Assembly (NCBI GenBank): GCA_026785985.1
Contig: JAJAYX010000790.1
Span: 1-16,466, forward strand
Reading direction: 5' to 3'
DNA length: 16,466 bases
From: Rudanella sp.
Lineage (GTDB): Bacteria > Bacteroidota > Bacteroidia > Cytophagales > Spirosomataceae
The notes beneath the pieces were generated by a model. That model did no database searches and was not told the DNA's origin. It saw only the letters and a program-made list of their open reading frames with translations. A program made the position numbers and the translations under genes. Below are positions 5,574 to 12,791 of this stretch, piece by piece; the stretch's first letter is position 1, and each line of letters opens with the position of its first letter.

Positions 5574-8342
5574 ATGAAAAATTATACGTTCTGGGCAGCT
5601 CTAACCGGGCTGCTTCTTTTTTCTTGTGCCGTCAGTGCCCAACTTCAGGTTACATTTCCCACCTCAAGGGCCGTTTTCCAGCGCAACAATGCCAATCAGG
5701 GCATGGTGCGAATTGCTGGTTTATATACCACGGCTGTCAACCGAATTGAAGCCCGGCTCACGGCTCTCAACGGTGGAGCAGGGTTTGATTATCGCACCAT
5801 TCAAAGCAACCCAACGGGTGGTAGTTTCACCGGCGAACTCACGGGGGTTGCCGGTGGCTGGTATCGTCTGGAGGTTCGTGGAGTTCACAACGACAAAACG
5901 GTAGGCTATGCGGTCATGGAACCCGTTGGCGTGGGCGAAGTATTTGTCATTGCCGGGCAATCGAATGCACAGGGGGCACGTTCCGATGGCTTACCGGCTA
6001 ATGACGACCGGGTTAATGCGGCAGTCGTGGGTGCTCAGAACGAATCGCTGGCAGACCCCGCTTATCCCACGTTTCGTAAGGTAGATAACAATATTGTAAT
6101 AGCACCACGTGGCAATGGTCCCTATTACTGGGGGAGATTAGGAGACTTGCTGGTGCAACGACTGGGGGTTCCCATCATGTTCTTCAATGTAGGCTGGGGC
6201 GCAACCACTGTTCAAAATTGGCGGCAAAGTGCGGAAACAGGTACTACAGCTAATGTTTACACACAAGTGCCATTGCCGCCAGGTATGCCGTGGGGCAATT
6301 TCAAGCAAGCCACTCAGTTCTATGCCAATGCATATGGTGTTCGGGCTATCCTCTGGCATCAGGGTGAAGCCGATAATTTCACCAACACACCGACTGATCA
6401 ATACGCCAATGATTTGCTTTGGATAATAAACAGGATTAGGCAGGAAACCGGAAAAAATATTCCATACGTTGTTTCAAGGGCATCTTTCGATAGTGATTTG
6501 GCTTTATTTGGAAGAGCCACAAACCCTAAAATAATTGCCGGACAAAACGCTGTTATTAATCAGGCAGGGGGTATTTTTCCTGGACCAACCACTGATGATT
6601 TTATCACTACGGCTGACCGAATAGACAACACGCACTTTTCGGATGCCGGTTTATCCAAAGTAGCTAATCAATGGAACGGCGTACTGAATGACAACTTTTT
6701 CAGTAATGCACAACCCATTCCACCTGCCCCTTTGGCAACCATTGCAACGGGTTGTCCGGGTAGCAATCAGGTGACGTACACGCCAAACGGTCAGTTTTCG
6801 AGCGTTGTTTGGGAAGCCATCAACGATCAGGGACAAGCCATAAGCACCGAGGGCGGTCCAAGCATTACCAAGAGCAGTGGCCCAACCCGCTACCGGGCTA
6901 AAGTCCGCGATGGGTTTGGCAACGTGAGCTACACGGGAGCCGTACGGGTATCTAATGCACCGTCGATAGCGGTTACTGGCCCAACAACCTTTTGCGAGGG
7001 TGGTTCGGTGAATCTGACGGCCAGTGCCGACAACAATATCTCGTTTGTGAATCAGCAAACAAATGCCGTGGTCGGTAACAACAAAACATTGTTGGCTAAT
7101 TCATCCGGCAATTTCGTGGCTCGATACCGCGATGTGAGCGGGTGCGATTTCAACTCGCAGGCGGTGAGCGTTCAGGTGAACAAAACTCCGGCTGCACCGG
7201 TAGTAGCGAGTGATAAACCAACCACGTTTTGTGATGGAGACAACACCACGCTGCGAGTCAATGCAGATAATGTTCGCTATAACTGGAACAGTGGTCAGAA
7301 CAGTCAGGTAATCGACGTTCGTCGGACGGGAACTTTTCAATTAACGGTTACGGACCAGAACGGCTGTACATCGCCCCAATCGAATGTGGTGAATGTGGTG
7401 GCGAATCCAAATCCGGCCACCCCAACCATCACGGCCAACGGCCCAACAATATTTTGCGCCGACCGGAACGTGACCTTGTCGGCTCCCGACAATGCATCTT
7501 ACCAGTGGAGTACGGGTGCCACCAGCCGGACAATCACTACCAATCAGGCAGGGGGCTACTCGCTGCGGGTGCGGAACCAGTTCAATTGCACCTCGCCCGA
7601 ATCGTCGCGGATTGATGTGCGGGTGAATCCTCTGCCCAGTGCACCGAATATAACAGCATCGGGTCGGACAACCTTCTGCGAAGGTGATCGGGTTACCCTA
7701 ACAGCCAACAGCGCGTTTCGTACCTTATGGTCGTCGGGTGATTCAACCCAAACATTTTCGGCTAAAATGTCGGGGACATATTCGGCCCGAACCCGCGATA
7801 ACAACGGATGTATTTCACCCCAAAGTAACGTGATTACGGTGACCGCACGGCCTTTGCCAGCCACGCCAACCATCAATCAGGCAGGCACATTTACACTTCA
7901 GGCCATGAGTGCCTCGAATGGCGGAGCATCGTATCGGTGGTATCGCGGAACGGATTCACTTTTGGTGCAAACGGCCACCATTAAGGCCGGGCAATCGGGC
8001 AGTTACCGTGCCCGTACCTTTATTGTGTATAGCCCTGATCTAACTTGTCTCTCGGTGTTTTCGCCCAATTTTGCCTATACTATTGATCCAAGTTTCAATG
8101 GGTTAAGTGTTTATCCGAACCCAACACTAACCCAACAGGTGACGGTTGAAACATTGGAAAATATTCAGAATGCGACCATCACGCTCTATACATTGCTGGG
8201 CCAGGAAGCACTGAATTTCACGGTTCCATCATTTAGTGAGCGGCAAGTACTCAATCTAACCACCATTCCGCCCGGACAGTACCTTTTACAGGTTCGGGCA
8301 GCCGGTTTCACTGGTTCAAAGCGGATTATAGTAGGTTTTTGA
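5574..8342 (+). CDS. Secreted SASA-family (SGNH) carbohydrate esterase with Ig-like repeats and T9SS tail, paralogue 1
   Basis: The 922-residue protein has a signal peptide ending near AVSA|Q (cut after residue 22). An N-terminal beta-rich region contains SRAVFQRN. The sialate O-acetylesterase-like (SASA/DUF303, SGNH hydrolase) domain follows. Visible blocks are GQSNAQG at 128-134 (Ser130 the likely nucleophile), a NVGWGATT segment, WHQGEADN around 261-268, and D351-N-T-H354 for the Asp/His pair. After it come about five Ig-like units whose conserved Cys residues sit near 394, 474, 553, 628 and 702, then a degenerate unit. A T9SS type A sorting domain (LSVYPNP at 844, ending ITLYTLLGQ... and RIIVGF) closes it. 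It should be exported through T9SS and removes acetyl or similar esters from glycans; the substrate is unknown. The frame is open back into obgE (5481), but only the ATG at 5574 gives a proper signal peptide. Confidence 0.88.
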   Translation: MKNYTFWAALTGLLLFSCAVSAQLQVTFPTSRAVFQRNNANQGMVRIAGLYTTAVNRIEARLTALNGGAGFDYRTIQSNPTGGSFTGELTGVAGGWYRLEVRGVHNDKTVGYAVMEPVGVGEVFVIAGQSNAQGARSDGLPANDDRVNAAVVGAQNESLADPAYPTFRKVDNNIVIAPRGNGPYYWGRLGDLLVQRLGVPIMFFNVGWGATTVQNWRQSAETGTTANVYTQVPLPPGMPWGNFKQATQFYANAYGVRAILWHQGEADNFTNTPTDQYANDLLWIINRIRQETGKNIPYVVSRASFDSDLALFGRATNPKIIAGQNAVINQAGGIFPGPTTDDFITTADRIDNTHFSDAGLSKVANQWNGVLNDNFFSNAQPIPPAPLATIATGCPGSNQVTYTPNGQFSSVVWEAINDQGQAISTEGGPSITKSSGPTRYRAKVRDGFGNVSYTGAVRVSNAPSIAVTGPTTFCEGGSVNLTASADNNISFVNQQTNAVVGNNKTLLANSSGNFVARYRDVSGCDFNSQAVSVQVNKTPAAPVVASDKPTTFCDGDNTTLRVNADNVRYNWNSGQNSQVIDVRRTGTFQLTVTDQNGCTSPQSNVVNVVANPNPATPTITANGPTIFCADRNVTLSAPDNASYQWSTGATSRTITTNQAGGYSLRVRNQFNCTSPESSRIDVRVNPLPSAPNITASGRTTFCEGDRVTLTANSAFRTLWSSGDSTQTFSAKMSGTYSARTRDNNGCISPQSNVITVTARPLPATPTINQAGTFTLQAMSASNGGASYRWYRGTDSLLVQTATIKAGQSGSYRARTFIVYSPDLTCLSVFSPNFAYTIDPSFNGLSVYPNPTLTQQVTVETLENIQNATITLYTLLGQEALNFTVPSFSERQVLNLTTIPPGQYLLQVRAAGFTGSKRIIVGF
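6960..7860 (+). repeat. Tandem Ig-like protein repeats, period about 75 codons
   Basis: Four similar units follow one another inside the first esterase gene. Their lead cysteine codons are at 6993, 7230, 7455 and 7677, so the periods are 79, 75 and 74 codons. Shared features are a leading T-[FI]-F-C-x-(2)-D/G, a central W-x-[ST]-G in most units, G-x-[FYS] before the last strand, and C-x-S-P-[QE]-S near the end. A more diverged unit with Cys at 394 precedes them. The DNA copies are diverged, so this is an old protein-level repeat and not a recent DNA duplication. Confidence 0.78.
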
Positions 8343-8402
8343 TTAGACAAGTTCCAAGGAGGCAGGCCATTAATGTATTCGCATAGCTATGAAAAAATAC
8401 TG

Positions 8403-8430
8403 AAAACCCCGGCCCCTCGCCGGGGTTTTT
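8403..8430 (+). terminator. Intrinsic terminator after esterase paralogue 1
   Basis: AAAACCCCGGC (8403-8413) pairs perfectly with GCCGGGGTTTT (8419-8429) around a 5-base loop, followed by one more T, then GTTTCTT. The 11-bp stem with A-tract and T-tract lies 60 bases after the stop codon. The A-tract means it could work in both directions, although no gene converges here. Confidence 0.92.
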
Positions 8431-8452
8431 GTTTCTTATTAACGAATGATTA

Positions 8453-8482
8453 ATTGTATTTTATTGAGATATACTATTTTTG
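8453..8482 (+). promoter_or_regulatory. Bacteroidota-type promoter of esterase paralogue 2
   Basis: ATTG at 8453-8456 and TATTTTTG at 8475-8482 fit the -33/-7 pattern with an 18-base spacer, the same spacing as the element at 1855-1884. It lies just past the terminator at 8403-8430 and about 120 bases before the next start codon. It therefore leaves a long leader (about 8490-8603), in which I see no convincing structure or motif. Confidence 0.68.
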
Positions 8483-8603
8483 CAAACAGTGAGTTATAAC
8501 AGACTGAAGAGACCGATTAGAAATGGAGCTGAAAAAAGCTAACTTTCTCTATGGTTTGGGCTGATTTTTGAGAGCCAGTAAAACAGGCTTGTAAGCTACA
8601 TTT

Positions 8604-10742
8604 ATGAAACAGAACATATTGGGCGTGTGGAGCGGAATTCTTTTAGGGTTATCGCTTTTGTCGGGCCACACCATCGCACAAACCATTCGAATCACGTACC
8701 CGGAAAGTCGCGCCGTTTTTCAACGTAACCTCGACCAAACGACCATTATTTACGTGTCGGGCAATTTCTACCAGCCCGTCGATAGCGTTCAGGCCCGCCT
8801 GGTGGTCGAAAATGTGGGACAGGGCGAGACAACCGCTTGGCAAACCGTTCAGCGAAATCCGCAGGGAGGTATATTTCAGGGGCCGATTCGTGGAAAATCG
8901 GGTTGGTTTAAACTCGAAGTACGTGCCTTTACGGGTCGCGACATTATCGGCGAAGATGTGGTTCGGAAGGTGGGCATTGGCGAGGTTTTCATTATAACCG
9001 GCCAATCGAACGCACAGGGGTTTCAGGATCTGGGAGCCGCCGGGGCCACCGACGACCGAGTGAATTGCGTCGACTATGATAACTTCGCCAACAGCACCTT
9101 AGCCGACCCTCCGGCCCCTAAATTTCAGCAACTCAGTGCCGGTGCCTTAATTGGACCACGTGGGCAAAGTGCGTGGTGTTGGGGTATTTTAGGTGATCTT
9201 ATTGCCAAAAATTACAACTGCCCGGTATTGTTCATCAACACGGCCTGGGCCGGTACTACCATCCGAAATTGGGTCGAAAGTTCGCGGGGACAGGTCACCA
9301 AAAATATTTTTGCCATCGGTACGCCCAACGAAAATTTTCCGAAAGGGATGCCCTATGGTAACCTAAGTATTGCCCTGCGGTATTACTGTTCTCTTTTTGG
9401 GTTGCGGGCGGTTTTATGGCAACAGGGCGAAACCGACAATGTGCCGCTTAACCTACAGCGCAAAGAATATGCCGATGCAATGCAGTTTCTGGTGAATCAA
9501 ACCCGCGCTGATACCGACCGTTACCCGGCCTGGATTTTAGCCCGCTCGTCCTACAATCAGGGTAAAGTGAGCTCGAACATTATTCAGGCTCAGTCGGATG
9601 TGATCGGTACGTATAACAACAATGTTTTACCGGGGCCATTTACGGATCCCATCCAGATTCCCCGCCCCGGCGACGATGTCCATTTTGGGGGCGAAGGCCT
9701 GCGTCAATTGGCGCAGGCGTGGTATAACAGCATGGGCCCCGTGTTTTTTGCCAGTTCGCTACCTTTGCTTCCGCTTCCCCAGCCCGCCATCACCACAACC
9801 TGTGCGTCCAATGCCAGTTCCGTAACGGTACGTTTGCCCGATGGCTATTCGAGCTATAACTGGCGCAGTGGCGAAAAAACGCAGATCATAACAATCAATA
9901 CACCGGGAACATATCGGGCAACGCTGAAAGACCTGAAAGGAAACACGTTTCTGTCGCCCGCTGTCGAAATCACGAACCCCATTCAACCGGTTGCTCCAAC
10001 CATCACGCTGGCCCGGCAACCGGGTTCGGCAGCCACTGGCGATCAGCAGGTTTGCTCCGATTCTGTGCTTACACTAACGGGTAATTCGCCGACCAACACT
10101 CGCCTGATCTGGAACATAGGAGCCATAACCCGTACCTTGTCTGTTGGGGCCGCAGGCACCTATACGGTGCAGGCATCGAACCTGTTCGGGTGTCGTTCGG
10201 CGCAGTCGGCCCCGGTTAATCTGGTGGTTCGGCCCCGGTTGATCATTCCGGTTATTTCGCAGGCGGGTACCTATTCGCTGAAGGCTACTGTCCCGACAGA
10301 ATCGGGGTTTGGTGATTTGTTCGACTGGCGACGGGGAGCGAATGCCCTCCAAAATCAGAATACATCAATTGCCAAAGTAGGCAGCAGCGGGGTCTACACC
10401 GCTCGCGCCAAAACGATTTATAAGCTGACCAATGGCAGCAGTATCACCTGTTATTCGAGTTACTCAAATCCGTTCGATTACGTGCTGAACGCCACCGATC
10501 AGGGCATGAGCGTGTATCCTAATCCCTCGAAAGACGGTGTGGTTTATGTGGAGACGCTGGAAGACCTCCCCAATGCCGAAATCACGGTGTATACACTCAC
10601 CGGGCAGCAAGTTTTTAATAAGAAAGTAGATTCACTCAATCAGCGGCAATGGTTGCCTTTGTCGAACATGGGTAAGGGGCAGTATGTTGTTCGGGTTCGC
10701 TCGGCGGGTTTCAATGTGGCCCAGCGGTTTGTAATTGATTGA
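8604..10742 (+). CDS. Secreted SASA-family (SGNH) carbohydrate esterase with Ig-like repeats and T9SS tail, paralogue 2
   Basis: The 712-residue protein is a paralogue of the preceding esterase and has the same layout. A signal peptide ends near TIAQ, and an N-terminal beta-rich region shares SRAVFQRN. The SASA/SGNH domain has GQSNAQG at 133-139 (Ser135 the likely nucleophile), an NTAWAGTT block, WQQGETDN from 272 and D357-D-V-H360. Only two Cys-led Ig-like units follow (Cys near 400 and 484), then a third without the lead Cys. The T9SS sorting domain starts near residue 635 (MSVYPNP) and ends in QRFVID. By eye the catalytic regions are roughly 40% alike, so the duplication is old. The equivalent of His262 in paralogue 1 is Gln273. 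It is transcribed from its own promoter. Expected role: secreted or surface deacetylation of glycans; substrate unknown. Confidence 0.88.
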   Translation: MKQNILGVWSGILLGLSLLSGHTIAQTIRITYPESRAVFQRNLDQTTIIYVSGNFYQPVDSVQARLVVENVGQGETTAWQTVQRNPQGGIFQGPIRGKSGWFKLEVRAFTGRDIIGEDVVRKVGIGEVFIITGQSNAQGFQDLGAAGATDDRVNCVDYDNFANSTLADPPAPKFQQLSAGALIGPRGQSAWCWGILGDLIAKNYNCPVLFINTAWAGTTIRNWVESSRGQVTKNIFAIGTPNENFPKGMPYGNLSIALRYYCSLFGLRAVLWQQGETDNVPLNLQRKEYADAMQFLVNQTRADTDRYPAWILARSSYNQGKVSSNIIQAQSDVIGTYNNNVLPGPFTDPIQIPRPGDDVHFGGEGLRQLAQAWYNSMGPVFFASSLPLLPLPQPAITTTCASNASSVTVRLPDGYSSYNWRSGEKTQIITINTPGTYRATLKDLKGNTFLSPAVEITNPIQPVAPTITLARQPGSAATGDQQVCSDSVLTLTGNSPTNTRLIWNIGAITRTLSVGAAGTYTVQASNLFGCRSAQSAPVNLVVRPRLIIPVISQAGTYSLKATVPTESGFGDLFDWRRGANALQNQNTSIAKVGSSGVYTARAKTIYKLTNGSSITCYSSYSNPFDYVLNATDQGMSVYPNPSKDGVVYVETLEDLPNAEITVYTLTGQQVFNKKVDSLNQRQWLPLSNMGKGQYVVRVRSAGFNVAQRFVID

Positions 10743-10804
10743 ATCCACTATAAAAAAAGTGATTCTCACGGCGGATTGCAAATCCACCATACAAAACGCC
10801 CGTG
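10741..10804 (+). other. Two imperfect hairpins between esterase 2 and nuoA
   Basis: GAATC-c-ACT (10741-10749) pairs with AGT-GATTC (10758-10765) around an A-rich loop, beginning inside the stop codon of the esterase gene. Then CACGG-CG (10767-10773) can pair with CG-c-CCGTG (10797-10804). Inside it, GATT (10774-10777) pairs with AATC (10781-10784) around GCA. Neither hairpin has a T-tract, so neither is a canonical terminator. Both lie just upstream of the nuo -7 element. Confidence 0.35.
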
Positions 10805-10817
10805 TTCATTTTATGAT

Positions 10818-10825
10818 TAACTTTG
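10818..10825 (+). promoter_or_regulatory. -7 element of the nuo operon promoter
   Basis: TAACTTTG is an exact TAnnTTTG match 26 bases before the nuoA ATG. No good TTG lies 17-20 bases upstream, so the -33 half is missing or diverged, and an activator may be needed. Read-through from the esterase gene is also possible because there is no strong terminator between them. Confidence 0.5.
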
Positions 10826-10840
10826 CGCTGTTATTTAAGA

Positions 10841-10846
10841 GAGGAG
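10841..10846 (+). promoter_or_regulatory. nuoA: Shine-Dalgarno of nuoA
   Basis: GAGGAG ends 5 bases before the ATG at 10852. This decides the nuoA start over the in-frame upstream codon at 10735, which would add a hydrophilic extension overlapping the esterase stop. Most genes here lack such a clear ribosome-binding site. Confidence 0.65.
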
Positions 10847-10851
10847 AATCT

Positions 10852-11223
10852 ATGAATGCAGCCTATGTACCATCGGACTACCTTCCGGTGTTTATTCAAC
10901 TCCTGCTAGCCCTCGGTTTTATCGTCACCACCATGATTGTGACGCATAATATTGGACCAAAGCGGCACAGCCAAAAAAAGGACGATCCGTTTGAGTGTGG
11001 TTTGCCCGTTGTTGGCGATGCCCGCGCCCCCATTTCCATCAAGTATTTTCTGATTGCTATTCTGTTCGTTTTGTTCGACGTAGAGGTTATTTTTATGTAT
11101 CCCTGGGCGGTCAATTTCAAGCAGTTAGGCGTAACTGGATTTGTTGAGATGGTGTTGTTTATGGGTCTGTTGCTGGCGGGTTTCTACTATATCATCCGAA
11201 AGGGTGTTTTAAAGTGGGAATAG
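10852..11223 (+). CDS. nuoA: NADH-quinone oxidoreductase subunit A
   Basis: The 123-residue membrane subunit of respiratory complex I has three predicted helices (about 11-32, 63-84 and 97-115). The family's conserved loop DPFECG is at 45-50, including the Cys known from NuoA/ND3. The acidic FDVE at 75-78 in helix 2 is also conserved. Length and ending (KGVLKWE) fit the family. NuoA lies at the joint of the membrane and peripheral arms near the quinone site. It is the first gene of the nuo operon here, with a -7 element and a Shine-Dalgarno just upstream, and is separated from nuoB by 68 bases containing a perfect inverted repeat. Confidence 0.96.
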   Translation: MNAAYVPSDYLPVFIQLLLALGFIVTTMIVTHNIGPKRHSQKKDDPFECGLPVVGDARAPISIKYFLIAILFVLFDVEVIFMYPWAVNFKQLGVTGFVEMVLFMGLLLAGFYYIIRKGVLKWE

Positions 11224-11240
11224 CCGTAAAAAGCCAAACG

Positions 11241-11262
11241 ATAACGATATACAAATCGTTAT
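11241..11262 (+). other. Perfect inverted repeat between nuoA and nuoB
   Basis: ATAACGAT (11241-11248) and ATCGTTAT (11255-11262) are exact inverse complements with a 6-base spacer (atacaa). The pair sits in the middle of the only long gap between genes of this operon. It could be an mRNA hairpin (processing or stability) or a protein-binding site. It has no T-tract and would not be a strong terminator. Confidence 0.55.
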
Positions 11263-11291
11263 GATTTAACAAAGCCATACCCGCAAAACAG

Positions 11292-11837
11292 ATGTCAACA
11301 AGTGTTAAAACGGTTGAAGCCCCTCCCAGCTATGATGGTGCTGGTTTTTCGGCTACTTCCTTCGATAAAGTGATCGGCATGGCCCGCGCCAACTCGCTGT
11401 GGCCCTTGCCCTTTGCTACTTCCTGTTGTGGAATTGAGTTTATGGCCACAATGGGGTCACATTACGATTTTGCCCGTTTCGGCTCGGAGCGACCCAGTTT
11501 TTCGCCCCGGCAAGCCGACCTGCTAATGGTAATGGGAACTATAGCCAAAAAAATGGCTCCCATTGTGAAGCAGGTTTATCTACAAATGGCCGAACCCCGC
11601 TGGGTGATCGCCATGGGCGCCTGCGCGTCGAGCGGTGGCATTTTCGACACCTACAGCGTGTTGCAGGGCATCGATCGGATCATTCCGGTTGACGTGTATA
11701 TTCCGGGTTGCCCACCACGCCCGGAGCAGGTGATCGACGGGCTAATGCAGATTCAGGAACTGGCCCGCAACGAATCGCTGCGTCGCCGAAACACCGAGGA
11801 ATATGGGCTATTACTGAACTCCTACGGTATTCAATAA
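11292..11837 (+). CDS. nuoB: NADH-quinone oxidoreductase subunit B
   Basis: The 181-residue peripheral-arm subunit carries the terminal Fe-S cluster N2 that passes electrons to quinone. The four cluster ligands are visible: the adjacent C45-C46 (ATSCCGIEF), C111 (MGACASSGG) and C140 (IPGCPPRPE). The surrounding motifs GSHYDFARFGSERPSFSPRQ and the GxPPRPE loop are typical. The N-terminus carries about 20 less conserved residues. The start at 11292 has no clear Shine-Dalgarno, as is usual for this phylum. It is followed after 18 bases by the DUF29-like gene, whereas in most nuo operons nuoC would follow directly. Confidence 0.97.
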   Translation: MSTSVKTVEAPPSYDGAGFSATSFDKVIGMARANSLWPLPFATSCCGIEFMATMGSHYDFARFGSERPSFSPRQADLLMVMGTIAKKMAPIVKQVYLQMAEPRWVIAMGACASSGGIFDTYSVLQGIDRIIPVDVYIPGCPPRPEQVIDGLMQIQELARNESLRRRNTEEYGLLLNSYGIQ

Positions 11838-11855
11838 ATCAAACTCCCGACTGTT

Positions 11856-12281
11856 ATGGACGAATTAATGGAACTTCGTCAGGCTGTTACAGAAGGCCGT
11901 TACGCCGATGCGTTACATATTATTGACGAGTTAGACGAAATGGCCCGCGACGACAAGACAAGTAAGATTTTCAGTTTTATGGAAATCATTCTTATTCATT
12001 TAATAAAGCAGCACGCTGAAAGTCGCACGACTCGTTCCTGGGATAACTCGGTTTATCATTCGGTTTATCAAATAAATCGGGTTAATAAGCGAAGAAAAGC
12101 TGGTGGTTACTACATGGATAATAAAGAACTGCTTGACACGCTGTCTGAAGCCTTCCCGTTAGCCCTTAAACAGGCAGCGTTAGAGACACTTGAAGGAATG
12201 TGTTCAGACAAAGAGTTGGCTGGTAAGGTTAACCAACATCAGATTATTGCAGAAGCACTTCGGCTAATCGAAACCCCATAA
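11856..12281 (+). CDS. DUF29-like protein inserted in the nuo operon
   Basis: The 141-residue soluble, helix-rich protein resembles DUF29 proteins (known mostly from cyanobacteria and proteobacteria). The order of conserved features agrees: an EGRYADAL stretch, then DELDEMARDDK at 24-34 (family form EELESMGRSDK). Next come IILIHLIKQ at 44-52 (family form VLLMHLLKW), a TRSWDNSV segment at 59-66 (family form SRSWRNTI), and a later LKQAALET at 104-111. There is no signal peptide or membrane helix. It lies 18 bases after nuoB and 9 bases before nuoC in the same direction, so it is almost surely co-transcribed with complex I genes. Its function is unknown. A role as an assembly or regulatory factor is a guess from position; it may be a passenger gene. 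The family call is from remembered motif order, not a search. Confidence 0.72.
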   Translation: MDELMELRQAVTEGRYADALHIIDELDEMARDDKTSKIFSFMEIILIHLIKQHAESRTTRSWDNSVYHSVYQINRVNKRRKAGGYYMDNKELLDTLSEAFPLALKQAALETLEGMCSDKELAGKVNQHQIIAEALRLIETP

Positions 12282-12290
12282 CCCACCGCT

Positions 12291-12791
12291 ATGTTGACCA
12301 ACGAAGCCGTTGCCCAGGATATAATTCAGCAGTTTGGCGAAGCCGTGTCAGAGTTCGACGATCCGTTCGATCTGCTCACGCTGACCGTTAGCCGGGAGAA
12401 GCTAATTCCGCTGTTGCAGTATCTGAAAGACCACAAAACGTTTCAAATCAGCTTTTTGACCGACCTGACGGGGGTACATTTCCCCGATAGCCCCGGTCGG
12501 GAATTTTGCGTGGTTTATCACGCCCATAGCCTGATTAACAATTACCGTATCCGGTTGAAGGTGTTTCTGGCCGAAAATGACATTCACGTCCCAACGGCCA
12601 CTATTCTCTATGAATCAGCTAATTGGATGGAGCGAGAAACGTTTGATTTCTTCGGTATTCTGTTCGATGGGCACCCGAAACTGCAACGCATTCTGAACAT
12701 GGAAGAAATGGACTATTTCCCCATGCGCAAACAATACCCGCTGGAAGACGGCACCCGCGAAGATAAAATCGACGCGCTTTTTGGACGATGA
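12291..12791 (+). CDS. nuoC: NADH-quinone oxidoreductase subunit C
   Basis: The 166-residue protein is the 30-kDa-type peripheral-arm subunit, a structural element with no cofactor. The family signature is at 114-129 (ERETFDFFGILFDGHP), followed by LQRILNMEEMD and the conserved KQYPLED at 147-153. LTDLTGVHFP at 56-65 is also typical. It is a separate gene, not the NuoCD fusion found in E. coli. Its stop overlaps the nuoD start (ATGA at 12788-12791), so nuoD is likely translated by coupling. Confidence 0.96.
   Translation: MLTNEAVAQDIIQQFGEAVSEFDDPFDLLTLTVSREKLIPLLQYLKDHKTFQISFLTDLTGVHFPDSPGREFCVVYHAHSLINNYRIRLKVFLAENDIHVPTATILYESANWMERETFDFFGILFDGHPKLQRILNMEEMDYFPMRKQYPLEDGTREDKIDALFGR

Noticed and set aside
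10771..10790. Sequence like the anticodon arm of tRNA-Cys (GGATTGCAAATCC)
   Set aside because: The match is limited to the arm. In tRNA geometry only three stem pairs form, and no acceptor stem, D arm or GTTCGA-type T arm flanks it.
10735..10851. Upstream extension of nuoA
   Set aside because: It overlaps the esterase stop, adds a non-conserved N-terminus, spans the predicted -7 element, and lacks the Shine-Dalgarno found before 10852.
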